Assembly: GCA_947650285.1 (NCBI GenBank)
Contig: CANTFL010000416.1
Span: 62,001 to 126,000 of the forward strand
Source of the DNA: Hyaloperonospora brassicae
Lineage: Eukaryota; Oomycota; Peronosporomycetes; Peronosporales; Peronosporaceae
Direction of reading: 5' to 3'
DNA: 64,000 nt
Shown: positions 41,009-53,000 of the stretch, piece by piece
Layout: each line of letters starts with the position of its first letter
Position numbering within the stretch: the first letter of the stretch is position 1
Notes under the pieces: model-generated
Databases searched by the model: none
What the model was told of the DNA's origin: nothing
Seen by the model: only the letters and a program-made list of their open reading frames with translations
Program-made: the position numbers and the translations under genes

Positions 41009-43276
41009 ATGTCTAAAACCAGTGCCGACGTGACCAACGATACCCTTGCGCCTCCCACCACCCAAAGTGCCAAACGTAGCTGGGTTTGGGCTCATTTTGA
41101 GGCTGATGTCGACGCCAATAAAGCGCTTTGCCAAGTCGTCACAAACCGAAGGACGGGCCGTGCATGCGGTCGCTCCCTTAACCTTGACAAGGCCGGCAGC
41201 GCCAATAACCCGAACGAGCACTTGACAAAGGTCCACAATCTCAGCGATCCGAAGAAGAAGGACGAGACCAATGCATCTATTCAGAAGTATTTACAAAATG
41301 GAACTCTCGAGACGGTGAGCTTGTGATACACATGTAACCTGAATTTGCAAAAGACTGAATCAATCCATGCTGTATAATGTGTTGACCGGACAGGACCTCA
41401 AAACTCACATCGGATACTACATTGCTGACGTCAACCTGCCGTTCCCCATCATCGAACGAAGCTCTTTTATCAACCTTTTAAGCGCCTGTAACGAGAATAT
41501 ACCCCAGATGATGGTCATGGCCGACGCAATCCAGAATCACCTTTTCCAAATGTATGCTCAGCACCGTTAATTCATCAAGATCAGTCTTTGTAAGGTCGAA
41601 TGGATCGCTTTTACTTCCGATGCTTGGACTTCACCTAACGTGGAATCCTTGACGGCGCTCACTGCCCATTGGATTGACACCGATTGGAATATGCAAGAAC
41701 TATTGCTGGGGGTTCCTGCTGTGATGTGTAAGTGCATTTTCCCAATTGCATGGGTGCTGTGGGATTTTACAACCAGATCTTCTTCTTACCTTAAACAATT
41801 ATGTTTTGCAGAGGAGCATACTGCTCAAATTTTTGCAGAACTGCATTACAACGTTCTTTCCGACTATGGCATCGTTGGATACCTCTCTGTCATTACTGCC
41901 GACAATGCCAGCACAAACTTCGCTATGGCTCGAGCTCTTCCTCGCATGGAGCATGTGGAGTTCAACCACAAGTAACAGCTGTTTGGTTGCATAGTTCACG
42001 TGATCCATTTGGCTGCAATGGATGGAATCACGGTCCTTGGAGGGAAAGGATAACTCAACAATGAAGAGGAGGACTCCGCCGCCACATATGCCATGTCGGT
42101 GCACAACATCACCACCCAACCTGATGTTTTCGATGTCAACTTGGCTACGGTCCTAAGGAGTGTACACGGTATGTCAGTCTATGTACGATCTTCTGATAAA
42201 CGTCGCCAACGTTTTGCCCAAGCTGTGGAGTACCACCAACAAGGTTCTACTGTGAACTGCTTGTTTCTCGATGTCAAAACGCGGTGGAATTCGACTTACC
42301 AGATGTACTCGCGCTTTTTGCACTTCCGGTACGTACTTGTGAATTGTTTCTTTGACTCATTGGACAAATTGTTTTTCTTTTCGGTTCGACAGCCCGACAG
42401 TGACTGGAGTCTGCCTCAGCGATGTCGATTATCAGAAATTCGCCCTTTCAAAAGAGGAATGGGAAAAGCTTGGTCAGCTCATGAAGTTTCTTCAACCCAT
42501 GAACACGGCCACGGAAAGGCTTACGGGTTCACGTTTACCCACTCTTGAGAAAGCTCTCCCGATCTTTTTTGCCCTCATTGTTTAATTGCAAAAGGTGCGA
42601 AGCTATGATTGTGAAGTAGAGAATCCGAGATATAAATATTCATGTACAAGCATATTTGAATCTTGCAGGTGGAACAGACCTACGACTCGGAGCAGCTTCT
42701 ACAGCCAGCAAGAGACATTATTCAAAAGCTTCAAAAGTATCTCAAGGCGACTCTCAAGAAACATGTTTACCTGCACGCCGTCATTCTCGATCCCCGCATC
42801 AAGATGTTTTTCTTCAGCAAGCATGCAGTTCATTTTTCTCAGTATGGCATCCACACTCGCATGATTCGTGAGAGCTTTGCTGTTGCTGCAAGCCGCTACA
42901 ACACTCATGCAGCCGTTCCCATGGCCACTGAAGAAGCAGGTGAAGAGGTCGAAGGTTTCGAAGATTTCATTTATGCAAAGCAGCAGAAGATTACCAACGT
43001 GGACGGGGAAATTGTGAAGTATTTGGGGGAAGACCTGGCCGATAGGAATGTGGACCCTTTGGGATAAAATCACCGTCGACATGTGGTTTTTCTCTAGTTT
43101 GGGCAAAATGGCGAGGGCCCTTCTGGCAATTCCTGCTACCAGTGTCCCTTCCGAGCGTGCTTTCTCGATGATGGTTTAATTTGCAGGGATGAAAGGGCAT
43201 CTCTGGACGGGGAAACCATTGGGATGCTGATGTGTATGCAAGACTGGTACAAGAAGTTGCCGAGGGTTGTTATGTA
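41009..43276 (+). pseudogene. Broken BED/hAT transposase with introns
   Basis: Read in pieces from N to C: a BED zinc finger (about 41070-41250: SWVWAHFE, C-x12-C type pair, HLTKVH); a block at 41367-41725 with QMMVMADAIQNHLFQMYAQHR and AFTSDAWTSPN; the RNase-H-like core (ITADNASTNFAMARALP, GCIVHVIHLAAMDG, DVKTRWNSTYQMYSRF); a middle helical part (42400-42590); and the hAT dimerisation region at 43080-43230 (ALLAIPATSVPSERAFSMM). Introns are likely at about 41731-41810 (GTAAGT..TTTTGCAG) and 42330-42392. Stops at 41568-41570, 41972-41974 and about 42050, plus frame shifts, make it inactive. It differs in sequence from the relic at 30-31.9 kb, so two hAT lineages are present. Confidence 0.85.
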
Positions 43277-43650
43277 GAGAGGGTATAAGATCTGTTGGAA
43301 ATGCTATGCAATATATACCGATATGTATCTATAAATACACATGTAAACCCCTCAGGGACCCCCGGGGGGAAACCCTGGGAGTTCCGGTCCGGGTAGGAGT
43401 CCTATCTGTACCAATCTGACCACTTGGCTTGCTGCTTTTCTACCATGTTGAAAGTGTTTTTCAGCCAGTGGTGAAGTGACGTCCACTACTACACCAACCA
43501 ACGAACCGACGTCGTCTAGTATAAAGCTCTAACCTTGCAAAGCTCTGTTCGTTTCGCTCTTGCAACAGCAAGCGTGTCATCATTCTCTCTCTCTTTTTTG
43601 CAGCAATAGCAGCAGCAGTAACGGCCGCAGATTGACAGCTCATGAGAAAG
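43277..43650. other. Short gap downstream of two converging genes
   Basis: Holds the end of the hAT relic and the 3' flank of FGAM synthase. A C/G run (CCCCCGGGGGG) with AAACCCTG at 43362-43376 could be a hAT-type terminal repeat (CAGGGTTT inverted), but no matching left end was found. Confidence 0.4.
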
Positions 43651-46600
43651 CTACGAAGACGAAGCTTCACAGAAAGTCTTGGCATTCTGGAAGATTCGCA
43701 TCCACGGGCTTGCAGCATGCTTTTCAAAGTCCGCCGGCAGGTACGGCCACTGGTACTTCAAAAAGCAGCGCTCGGGGTGCGGCATGAGGCACAGGTGACG
43801 CCCGTCGCTCGACACGAGACCGGCAATGCCTTCGGGGGAGCCGTTCGGGTTGAACGGGTACTCTTCCGTCGGCACATTCGAGTCGTCCACGTACCGAATA
43901 GGAGCTGCACCCCTCGACACGTACTTTTCCTGCATCTTTGCGTGCGTGAAGTGCGCGCGGCCTTCGCCGTGCGAGACCCACACGCCAATGGAAGAGCCAG
44001 CCATGCCACGCAGCATCACCGAGTTCGACTCTTGAATCTGCACCGACACGAAACGAGACTCATGGCGTCCAGATTCATTGTGCACGAACCGCGGCTGAGC
44101 AGACGTCTGCGTCTCCTCTTCCAGCGCCTTGGCCTCCGGGTGGTCGAGCCAGCCTAGCAGCGTCATGAACTGGCAACCGTTGCACGCACCAAAACTAAAC
44201 GTGTCCTCGCGAGCCTTGAACGCCGTAAACTGTTTCAGCACGTCACCGTGATATTTCACCACACCCGACCAGCCTTTCGCCGAGCCAAGTACATCAGCAA
44301 AAGTGAAGCCACCCACAAACGCAGCGCCACGGAAACGCTCGTCCAAAACCACACGCTTGTTGACAAGATCCGACATTGTGATGTCCCAGACCTCGAAACC
44401 TGCGTGGTGGAATGCAGCAAGCATCTCCCGCTCCCCGTTGCTACCCTCCTCACGAAGCACAGCAACGCGGTGCTGGGCACGCGTGCTCAATTGGCGCTCT
44501 GGCGTCGGCTCCGGCTCGTAAGTCACTTTCCATGAGGGAGCTGTGCGGGTACGCAACGAACGCTGCTCCTGTGCCACGCACTCGGGGTTGCACTGACGCT
44601 TTTCAAGCTCAAAACTCGTCGCCTCCCACACGTCTCGGAGGTCCACCATCTGGTCCTGAATCACACTTTCGCCATTGATGCGCACGCTAATAACGCCATC
44701 AGTAGTGACCTTACCCAGCTTCACAAGCGGCACGTTCAGTTTGCCAAAGATGGCTTCCACTTCGGTGGCGTGCTGGCCAACAGCGACCTGGAACACGAAA
44801 CCAAGCTCTTCAGCGAACAGCACCTGTATCACGTCCTTCGTTGAGACCTTGTCACCCGCGAATGGAATGTCGACATCGACACCGCAATTGCCGGCAAACG
44901 CCATCTCCAGCAGCGTGACAATGAGACCGCCATCGCTACGATCGTGACCAGCAAGCAGGTGGCCATTTTTGATAGCAGTCTGGATGCCATTGAACGCGTT
45001 CTTGAACAGCTCGACATCCTCGACATCTGGGGACACGTTCCCGACCTGGCCATACACCTGCGCAAGAGCAGAACCACCTAATCGGTTCTCGCCCTTGCCC
45101 GCGTCTATGTAGTACAGCAGGCTGTTATCGATGTGGGTCTTGAGGTCAGGCGTCACCTTCAGCTCCACGTCCTCCGTCGGAGCGTACATAGTAATCACAA
45201 GTGTACCAGGCGTCTTCACGTCCTTCTTGTTCACCTTTGCAGCCATGGACAGCGAGTCCTTGCCACCATCAACAGCTACGCCCACCTGCTTCATGAAAGT
45301 AGTCATCGCTTCACAGCACTCGTACATGCACGCAGCTTCATTGGGTAGCTTAGCCGCCCACATCCAGTTGGCAGAGCACTTGCAGTCATCGAGACCACGT
45401 CCACCAAGAGCCGCCCATACCATGTTCGTCAGTGACTCGCCCACGCTCAAGCGAGCCATGGCTCCAGGACTCACCAGGCCCTTGATAGGCTGCTCTCCAC
45501 ACGCGCTCACCACACCAGAGAACTTGCCATCTCCATTCGGCACATTGGACTGCGCCACAACAGCACAGTCTGCGAGAGTCAGCTGGAGTGGACCCACAGT
45601 CTGCTGCTGTGCAATCAGACCGCTCACGGAGCGATCCACCTTGCTAGTGAGGAACCGCTTCGAGCCGACTGATAAAAGACGCAAAACACGGTCCAGTGCA
45701 TCACGCAGAGTAATATCCACGGGAAGTGATAGCTCCGAAACAATCTCTGTAGCCTTCGTATCGATAAAGGTCTTTTGCGGCATCTTGCCGAGCACAAGGT
45801 CAAGATCCAGATCGAAAGGAGTAGAGTCGTCCTTCGAGTCGTGCAAAACCACGTGGCCATCTCCAGTCACCTGGCCCAGCAGCGCGTACGGACATTTCTC
45901 ACGCTTGCAAATCTTGTCAAAGAGCTCAACGTGCTCTGGACGGAGCAGAAGTGCGTCGTTCTCCTGGTACTCAGCACCCCAGATCTCGAGAACGGACAGC
46001 GTGTCATCGCCGACCAGGATGTTGCGCACCTCGTAGCGAGCACCACCGCGATTCGCATCTCCGGGCTTCGAGTTCGACACTTCGACGATCTCCTTCAACA
46101 CATTACCATTGCCACCAGCGCCCTGGTCGTGGATCGATACGATCGGGTTCTTCTCGCCCATATCGCAGCAGGAACGAATCACTTTGTTCAATTTGCACTC
46201 CATCTCAGCGTCGCCACGCTGCACGGCATTAAAATCTAGTTCAGCAGTCTTGGCGTCCTGGATACGACTCGAAGCAGCACCACCGCCCATGCCAATACGG
46301 TAACACGGCCCGCCAATCTTCACGACCCACATCTGAATCTCTGGTTCGCCCTTGGTGCAGTGACGACCGTCTAGCTGGCCAAGACCAGCTGAAAACATGA
46401 TCGGCTTAATGTACTCACGACGCTCGCCATTCGGCAGCACCATACCGAATGAACGGGCGAATCCCGTCACCACGGGCTCTCCAAACTTGTTGCCATAGTC
46501 TGAAGCACCGTTGGAAGCCTGAATGAGAATGTCACGCGGGTGAGCAAGGTTGGACGGATACTCTAGTTTCTCGTCTTCCCACGGAAGCCGGTAGCCCTCT

Positions 46601-47778
46601 AGGTTAAGATTGCCCACAGAGTAGGCGCTGATACCAGCGACAACATTGGCACCTCGACCAGTGGCCTGCACATCACGGATGCGACCACCGGTTCCAGTCT
46701 CAGCACCGGGAAACGGCGCCACACCTGACGGGAAGTTGTGGGTCTCAGCAGTCAGTAGCAGGTGGCTGTCGAGCGTGCGTTCCTGCACAGGCGAGGGCTC
46801 CCCAGGAGTCACAGGTCCGAGCGTCACAATGTTAGCACCTTTGACCACAGACGAGTTGTCGTGGAACGCAATGATACTATTTTGCTTGGCAGTCTCTGTG
46901 AGCGTATCCTTGACCATCTGGAAAAGTGTCTGAGGCATCTCGCGGCCGTCCACAACAATCTTGCCACCGAAAAACCAATGCCGCGAGTGTTCCGAGTTGC
47001 TCTGACCCATATCAAAACACTCGACATCAGTTGGGTTGCGACGCAGCTTATCTTTGAACAGATTCATGTAATACTGCAAGTCCCAGTCATCGAACCCCAG
47101 TCCAATGTCGTCATTGATCTCCTTGAGCGCATCGATTCCTCGTTCCATGACGGGGACCGTGCGGACAGGCTGTACCGTCTTGCCATGCCAGAAGCTCGTC
47201 AGCGGCTCATCGTACACTTGCTGCGTCATTCGATCGCATTCCTGACGCAATAGCGCGCTTTTCAGCGTCTCGACAGCGTCACAAGAGGCAGCCCGGTAGC
47301 GCACCAAGTACCGCGTTGCCCGTTCAATGCGCTTGATCGAAGTGAGTCCACAGGCGTGACAAATCGCGACAGCATTGCTGGACCACGCAGTGGTAAAGTT
47401 CATGCGCGGTCCCACTTCCACCAGGTATTCCGTTGTCGGGTCTTTTGCTTCAAGAAACGGATCCGCTGCACGTGTGTGCTGGGGCTCAAACGTCTCACTG
47501 AGCAGCCACTGCAGTGTCTCATAGTCGGGCGCGGACAACGTGGCGCCGGGCGCCTCGTCTTTGCCAGTCGTTGTCGCCGCTGTTTCAATGTAGAAACAGT
47601 ACTCGGTCACGAGCTTGTTTACGTGTAAGTCCGGGTCCGCGTCGACTTGGGCACACAAGTAGGACAACAGCGTCCGCGTGGCGTGCGACGTGAGCGCTGG
47701 CGTGCGGTAGAAACGCAGCAGCGAACCGACGCGCGACGTCGATGCAGTCTTTTGCTTCTTCTCGGGGGAGGAAGCCAT
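43651..47778 (-). CDS. Phosphoribosylformylglycinamidine synthase (FGAM synthase), large single-chain type
   Basis: Fourth step of purine synthesis: FGAR + glutamine + ATP to FGAM, in the cytosol. 1375 residues from the ATG at 47778 (MASSPEKKQKT), close to the 1300-1350 usual for the single-chain enzyme; an in-frame upstream ATG at 47889 would add 37 Pro/Arg-rich residues. Order: N-terminal FGAR-AT domain; linker; first AIRS-like ATP half with MGQSNSEHSRHWFFGG, THNFPSGVAPFPGAETGTGGRIRD and GGAASSRIQDA; second AIRS-like half with AVDGGKDSLSMAAKV and DRSDGG; and a C-terminal class I glutaminase with nucleophile Cys (FGACNGCQF, about residue 1199) and His-Glu (MPHPERC, about 1334 and 1336). All key motifs are present and no intron is needed. 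The long frames on the opposite strand are shadows. The customary symbol varies (purL/PFAS/ADE6), so none is given. Confidence 0.97.
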   Translation of the reverse strand: MASSPEKKQKTASTSRVGSLLRFYRTPALTSHATRTLLSYLCAQVDADPDLHVNKLVTEYCFYIETAATTTGKDEAPGATLSAPDYETLQWLLSETFEPQHTRAADPFLEAKDPTTEYLVEVGPRMNFTTAWSSNAVAICHACGLTSIKRIERATRYLVRYRAASCDAVETLKSALLRQECDRMTQQVYDEPLTSFWHGKTVQPVRTVPVMERGIDALKEINDDIGLGFDDWDLQYYMNLFKDKLRRNPTDVECFDMGQSNSEHSRHWFFGGKIVVDGREMPQTLFQMVKDTLTETAKQNSIIAFHDNSSVVKGANIVTLGPVTPGEPSPVQERTLDSHLLLTAETHNFPSGVAPFPGAETGTGGRIRDVQATGRGANVVAGISAYSVGNLNLEGYRLPWEDEKLEYPSNLAHPRDILIQASNGASDYGNKFGEPVVTGFARSFGMVLPNGERREYIKPIMFSAGLGQLDGRHCTKGEPEIQMWVVKIGGPCYRIGMGGGAASSRIQDAKTAELDFNAVQRGDAEMECKLNKVIRSCCDMGEKNPIVSIHDQGAGGNGNVLKEIVEVSNSKPGDANRGGARYEVRNILVGDDTLSVLEIWGAEYQENDALLLRPEHVELFDKICKREKCPYALLGQVTGDGHVVLHDSKDDSTPFDLDLDLVLGKMPQKTFIDTKATEIVSELSLPVDITLRDALDRVLRLLSVGSKRFLTSKVDRSVSGLIAQQQTVGPLQLTLADCAVVAQSNVPNGDGKFSGVVSACGEQPIKGLVSPGAMARLSVGESLTNMVWAALGGRGLDDCKCSANWMWAAKLPNEAACMYECCEAMTTFMKQVGVAVDGGKDSLSMAAKVNKKDVKTPGTLVITMYAPTEDVELKVTPDLKTHIDNSLLYYIDAGKGENRLGGSALAQVYGQVGNVSPDVEDVELFKNAFNGIQTAIKNGHLLAGHDRSDGGLIVTLLEMAFAGNCGVDVDIPFAGDKVSTKDVIQVLFAEELGFVFQVAVGQHATEVEAIFGKLNVPLVKLGKVTTDGVISVRINGESVIQDQMVDLRDVWEATSFELEKRQCNPECVAQEQRSLRTRTAPSWKVTYEPEPTPERQLSTRAQHRVAVLREEGSNGEREMLAAFHHAGFEVWDITMSDLVNKRVVLDERFRGAAFVGGFTFADVLGSAKGWSGVVKYHGDVLKQFTAFKAREDTFSFGACNGCQFMTLLGWLDHPEAKALEEETQTSAQPRFVHNESGRHESRFVSVQIQESNSVMLRGMAGSSIGVWVSHGEGRAHFTHAKMQEKYVSRGAAPIRYVDDSNVPTEEYPFNPNGSPEGIAGLVSSDGRHLCLMPHPERCFLKYQWPYLPADFEKHAASPWMRIFQNAKTFCEASSS

Positions 47779-50001
47779 GGGCGATGCACGCACAGACAGA
47801 CAGGCGGACGACGACGACTTGGATCGATTGCGTAGTGGTCGCCGTGGCCAGTCGATTGGATGGGGCGGTGGCGGGGTCACTGTAGCCAATGACCGGTCAG
47901 ATCATAGCGTGACTTTTGGGGTAGGAGAGCCAATCCGAATCCATCGTTTGGATCATATGTTGTAATCTTTGCTTGCTGCGGCGAGAGGAACGAACGCGCC
48001 GTTTAGAAACGCCAATGGGTAGGTTTGTGCTGTCACTGCAGCCAGCTGCATTTCTATAACCAGCCGCTGAGGCGCTGTTGATAGAGCAGGAACGTCAGCC
48101 AGTAAACGACCGGGAGACTGCAGTATGCTCTTTTGACGTCCATGTTCAGATCTACTTTATTCCTTACGTAGCAATAAGGCGAACATGGGGGTAATACGCG
48201 ACAACGCCACAGCATCCTGGAACAGTGTATAGTGTTGCATCATGCACTTGTCTTTGCCTGTCACCGATTTTGTAGTTCTTTGCCAATGACCATGTCCTGC
48301 TGAAATTACTTTCACCATCTCATGTTGCTTGACCAGTCAGCAAGAGCAATTCAAATGTCTCTTGAAGCTGAAGAACAAATCATTCGGTACATAATTCCTG
48401 CGCTCGAAATTGTACCTCCCAATGATATCCATGATCGCAGACATGCACGTCTATCTATTGTCCACACACATGTGCCTTTCTTTCCATGGCATCATCACCT
48501 GCGATGCTTTCATAAGCTCTACACGAGTCGCGCCGTCCAACCCTCGATCGTTCATCATACTTTCGGCTTCCATCTTGGGACGAACTTGATCGCGTGACGA
48601 ATTGTTTCCGCAATCTCGAGGAGACTGCAAGCGCCACCACTGGCGAAGGTCGTATCGGTGTTTTTGCATGTTCATTATAGCCAAGGTCTGCTTTCTTAAG
48701 TGCATAGATGACCACGTGCGGGTTATAATGTCAGCGTCTTTCGTACTTCAGTGGCAATGAGATTGAGCAACTCAAGTGGAAAGGTCGTCGAGAACCAGTG
48801 CTAGTTTTGGTCTCCGGAAAAAGCCGATCAAGTTGCTCGCCCAATTTTGGACTTCCTCGACCAACTAAACGAAGCCTCACCAGGACTGTGATTGTTTAGT
48901 AAAGCCCATGATGTCGCGTGATATGTCCAAACCAGCGACTTGTGTGGACATCACCGGAACGAAGACGTGAAAGATGTGACGGTTGTGGTTGAGATAAGTT
49001 GCTTTACAGTTGTTGCACGGAGGACGCCAAACACTGCTACTGCTGTTCGTATGACTGCAAGAGACACGAGCGTTGGCGTCAGTTACACTACCAGCGACTG
49101 TTACATCAGGCACTTTTCTTACGAACATGGAGATAGCAGTACGCAGTTTGTGTGTTACTTTCGTCACATGGATCGATGCCAGCAAGTTCGATAGGCCCAC
49201 TGGACGAGGCAGAGATTAACACAGCAATCAATGCATAACCCACAACCGTCAGAAAGACCATGAACAAATCTGCAAGTACTCTCTTGCCCCTTTTGCATGA
49301 AAGTCGGTCGACTGCGCCACCAACGGCGAGACATCTGATCGTGCAATGGTGTGCTGATGCGCTATGATCTGCAAAGGTTGCCAACTTTGCTTCGTCCCTT
49401 CCAAATGTGTTTTGTGGCAAGTGACTCTACTACATGTCGCCGCTGGGAACACCGGGACGTTCGATATCAGGTGCTGGCCTCCTACGCACTGACATACTCC
49501 ACCCCAAAAGTCATGCGTTGCCGCACAGATTGTCGCCGAGCAACGTCAGCCATGACCGTAACCGAGCGGACGCATTATATGAGCTCAAAGATACCTTGAG
49601 TGCTTCGCATGACGTCACGTAACTGACACGCCATGATTCCTGAAGCAGTACCAGTATCCGTCGCTCGCGCACCCGCAGTACGAGCCACAGCGGGTACGAG
49701 CACAAATTACATACGCCGCCGGTGCATACCCAAGAACCGTTGCGCGTTCATCCCGTATGACGCTGCTTCAACACATTTCTGCTTTCGATTTGCGTGGCAC
49801 TGCGAGCTAGGAAACGCTTCGGCCAGCATAGGAAACTGTTTCTAGTCCGCACGGTCTCGTTGCTCCATAGCATGACACAAAAGTTCTCGACAACACAAAC
49901 GTTCTCGACGGCACAAGTCAATCTCAGCACATCAACGGCACGTTCCGTTTCTCACCGAACGACGGTTCTCATCGACTTGGCCAAGGTGTCAATAACACGA
50001 A
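47779..50001. other. Intergenic gap, no supportable gene
   Basis: Lies between FGAM synthase start and the SNF2 gene end. Short frames on both strands lack recognisable domains. No mobile-element ends or RNA genes are seen. Confidence 0.5.
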
Positions 50002-53000
50002 CTACAAGATCTCGATCACGTCGGCTGCAGGAGCAATGGCCGCAACAGCATTGCCACTGGCTACTGCTCCGTTGCTCGCGCTTGTCTTCGAGGTGCCCTC
50101 ACCGTCCGATTCCACAAGCTCGATGCAATCACTGCTGCTGTCCGCTGTTGTCTGTGGACTCTCATTGTTCAAAGTTGAGGACGTAAAAGGAGGAGTACTG
50201 GCAACGGAAGACCTCGAATGGACAGCAGCAGTGACAGCTGCGACGGCAGGCCGGGACTGTGGGGGCGAGCCAAAACACGATTGGCCCGAACGCAACGGCG
50301 AACCTTTCTCTTTTGCAATTTCATTCCGCAGCCATATGTCGTCGTGCAGTTCCACGTCGCCTGCGAGCTTGCTCAACTTGAGCCACCGCAGTGTCTCTTC
50401 TCGGCTCATCGCACTGACAATGTCTGTAAGTTGCGAATTGACCTCAATCGCCAGCGTAGCGCCACACTCCTCGGCGCTGCGCTTCAGGTCTTGGCAGCCC
50501 TTGATACCTCGCCGGAGAATGAGTAAATGCCGGTCTTTGAGCTTCATGGCTAATCGCTCCTGTCTTCGTATTGCTACTGCCATCTCAGCTTGCTCACGCC
50601 CAAACAGTAATCGTCGCTGCTCGGCATTTTGTTCAGCAATGAGCTGGTTCCGCCTCTCCTCAGCTGCCTTGTCATCTCTCTTTTGGCGTTCGAACATTGC
50701 CTGCATGTGAGGCGGCAAAACTCGAGCCACACTAGCTCCAGCAGCTGGCACGAACGGATGTGTCATGGTTATTGGTATAGATAGAGGTGCTGTGGTAGCT
50801 AGTGTAGTCCCTGGTATGAGGCCCGAGACCCGAGAAAAGTGTCCCATGCAAGGATACACGGAGGCCATATTTTGGGATGGAGGGACTGCACCAGCAGTTT
50901 CCATGGACCGCTTGCAATATATGCACTCAATCTTCAAAGGAATCGGAACGGTCGTTGTTGATGTCGGGTAAATCTCGTTCAGCGCACGGCAATAGTCGCA
51001 ATTCTTCACTAACACACCCTCGCGGTTAATGAGGTGTGCGCCTATGCTGCGAAGCTTCTTTACCGCCTTGAAGTAAGTATAACTTTCCATAATTTCCTTC
51101 TGCTCAGCAGGTGTACACTGCTGATCCAAATCTTCCTCGAACATTGTTTCTTGCTCAAACCAATCAATGATACATCTCTTGTCATCCGACACTCCCGTAG
51201 CAATGCTTTCTTCATCGTCCAGGGCAGTCGTAGCACCAAACGTAGCGATTCCTCCCATTTTAGCTAGAACGTCTACAAGCACAGTGTCTTCGTGAGGAAT
51301 AGGCTTCATCGCTACTTCTCGATCATCCACTACTTTCCCTTGTGCGTGCAACAAAGAGTCCTCAAATTCTTTGATGTTGAAATACTTTTGTAGCTCGGAA
51401 GACATAAACTTTCTCTCGGTCGTCTTTTCGTCCACAATACGCTTCGCTACGCCTTCTTTGCGAATTTGCAAGTCATACACCTTCTTTTCCATTGTCCCCA
51501 TCGTCACGAAACGATACACAAACACGGGCTTCGTCTGGCCAAACCGGTACGAACGGCACATAGACTGGGAGTCGTTGCATGGGTTCCAGCACACGTCAAA
51601 AATGATAATCCGGTTGCCAGCGCACAGATTGATCCCCTCACCGCCCGCCTTCGTCGAGATCATGATTACGTCGATGTCCTCTTCAGGATCGTTGAACTGG
51701 GCTATCTGACGGAACCTGTCTTGTTGTGACGTACTTCCGTCAATTCGCAAGAACGTAAGACGATTCGCGTGACGGTACCGACACTTGTTGTGTTTCGAGA
51801 TCGTTGCTCCAATGACATCCAGTGTAGGAATGCTCTGCGAGAATATGATCACGCGATCGCCGACAGCCTGACAAGCCTGTAAGAGTTCCATAAGAATCAT
51901 CATCTTGCCGCTTGTTTCGAGTTGGTTCGGAACGTGTTCTTCAACAAACTTTTGAGCAAACTTCAAGCGATGCCATCCCGCGCCCGAGGCGTGTTTCCGC
52001 TTCAATGCGGCAGAACTAGGCGCATCCATCAAATCCAAAACTGCTGCGTCATCTACGTTACCATCAACGTTATCAGCAACGCACGATCCAGGTGGTGCGA
52101 CTGACGTAGCCCTTCTTGTAGTAGAGCTCCGACCATTACATAGGGGGCCGCCAATATATGGATCAAAATCGTTGCCACCATCTTCGACCCCAAAAATCTC
52201 AGAGACACCGCCGTATTTTTTCGACTTCTTGTTAGCGCCTTCCCGCTCCTCTTTCTCCAATCTCCTGTAAGTGTCACAAATGACATCCGGATGATTCGAG
52301 ATAGCCAATGCAATATGGTAGCCACCAAGAACGTCCACCTGCTCGGTGTCGCCACGCGTCGGAACGCCCTGCTTCAGAAACTCTCGGTACAACTGCGCCT
52401 GTGCGTCCGTCAGTTTGCACATCAGCACAAACTCTTTCTTAGGCGGCAGCTGTTTAAAGAGATACTGTTGGTCTCGACGCAGCACAAAAGGCTTCAGCTC
52501 CCTCGTCAAAACAAACGCTCGGTGCCGAGCCAGCCGCAAGTCAGCTTCAGAGCTGTCAATGCACTGTCCGTTCGTTATAGGAGCTACGTATCGGTTTTTA
52601 AACTCCTCCAACGAGCCAAGGTAGTCGGGCCGGGCAAAGTTTACCATTGTCCAGTATTCCTCCAAGTGATTTTGTAACGGGTATCCCGTCAATATGATTC
52701 GTCGAGTTGTTTTGACGTGCGCTAGTGCTTTCACCATCTTAGACTTGTGATTACGCACACGATGACCTTCATCTAGCACGATCAGATCGGGGCCTGGGTT
52801 GCCCAAGCACGCGTACACCTGTTTGATCATATGCGCGTGCTTTTGGTTTCCCGCTGCAATCTTTTCGTCCCCACTCGACTGCAACACCAACAGGCGGTAT
52901 AGCTCGTATCCCATGATCAGTATCCCGCCGCGCTTGTGCCACTTCTTGACGACCGAGACGCGATCACACATTTTCTTTTCTCGCCCCGACTCCAACGTAA

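Noticed and set aside
43362..43376. hAT right terminal repeat (AAACCCTG)
   Set aside because: No matching left end was found near 41 kb, where the copia LTR abuts the gene, so it cannot be confirmed.
45131..46036. 301-codon plus-strand frame
   Set aside because: Antisense shadow of FGAM synthase.
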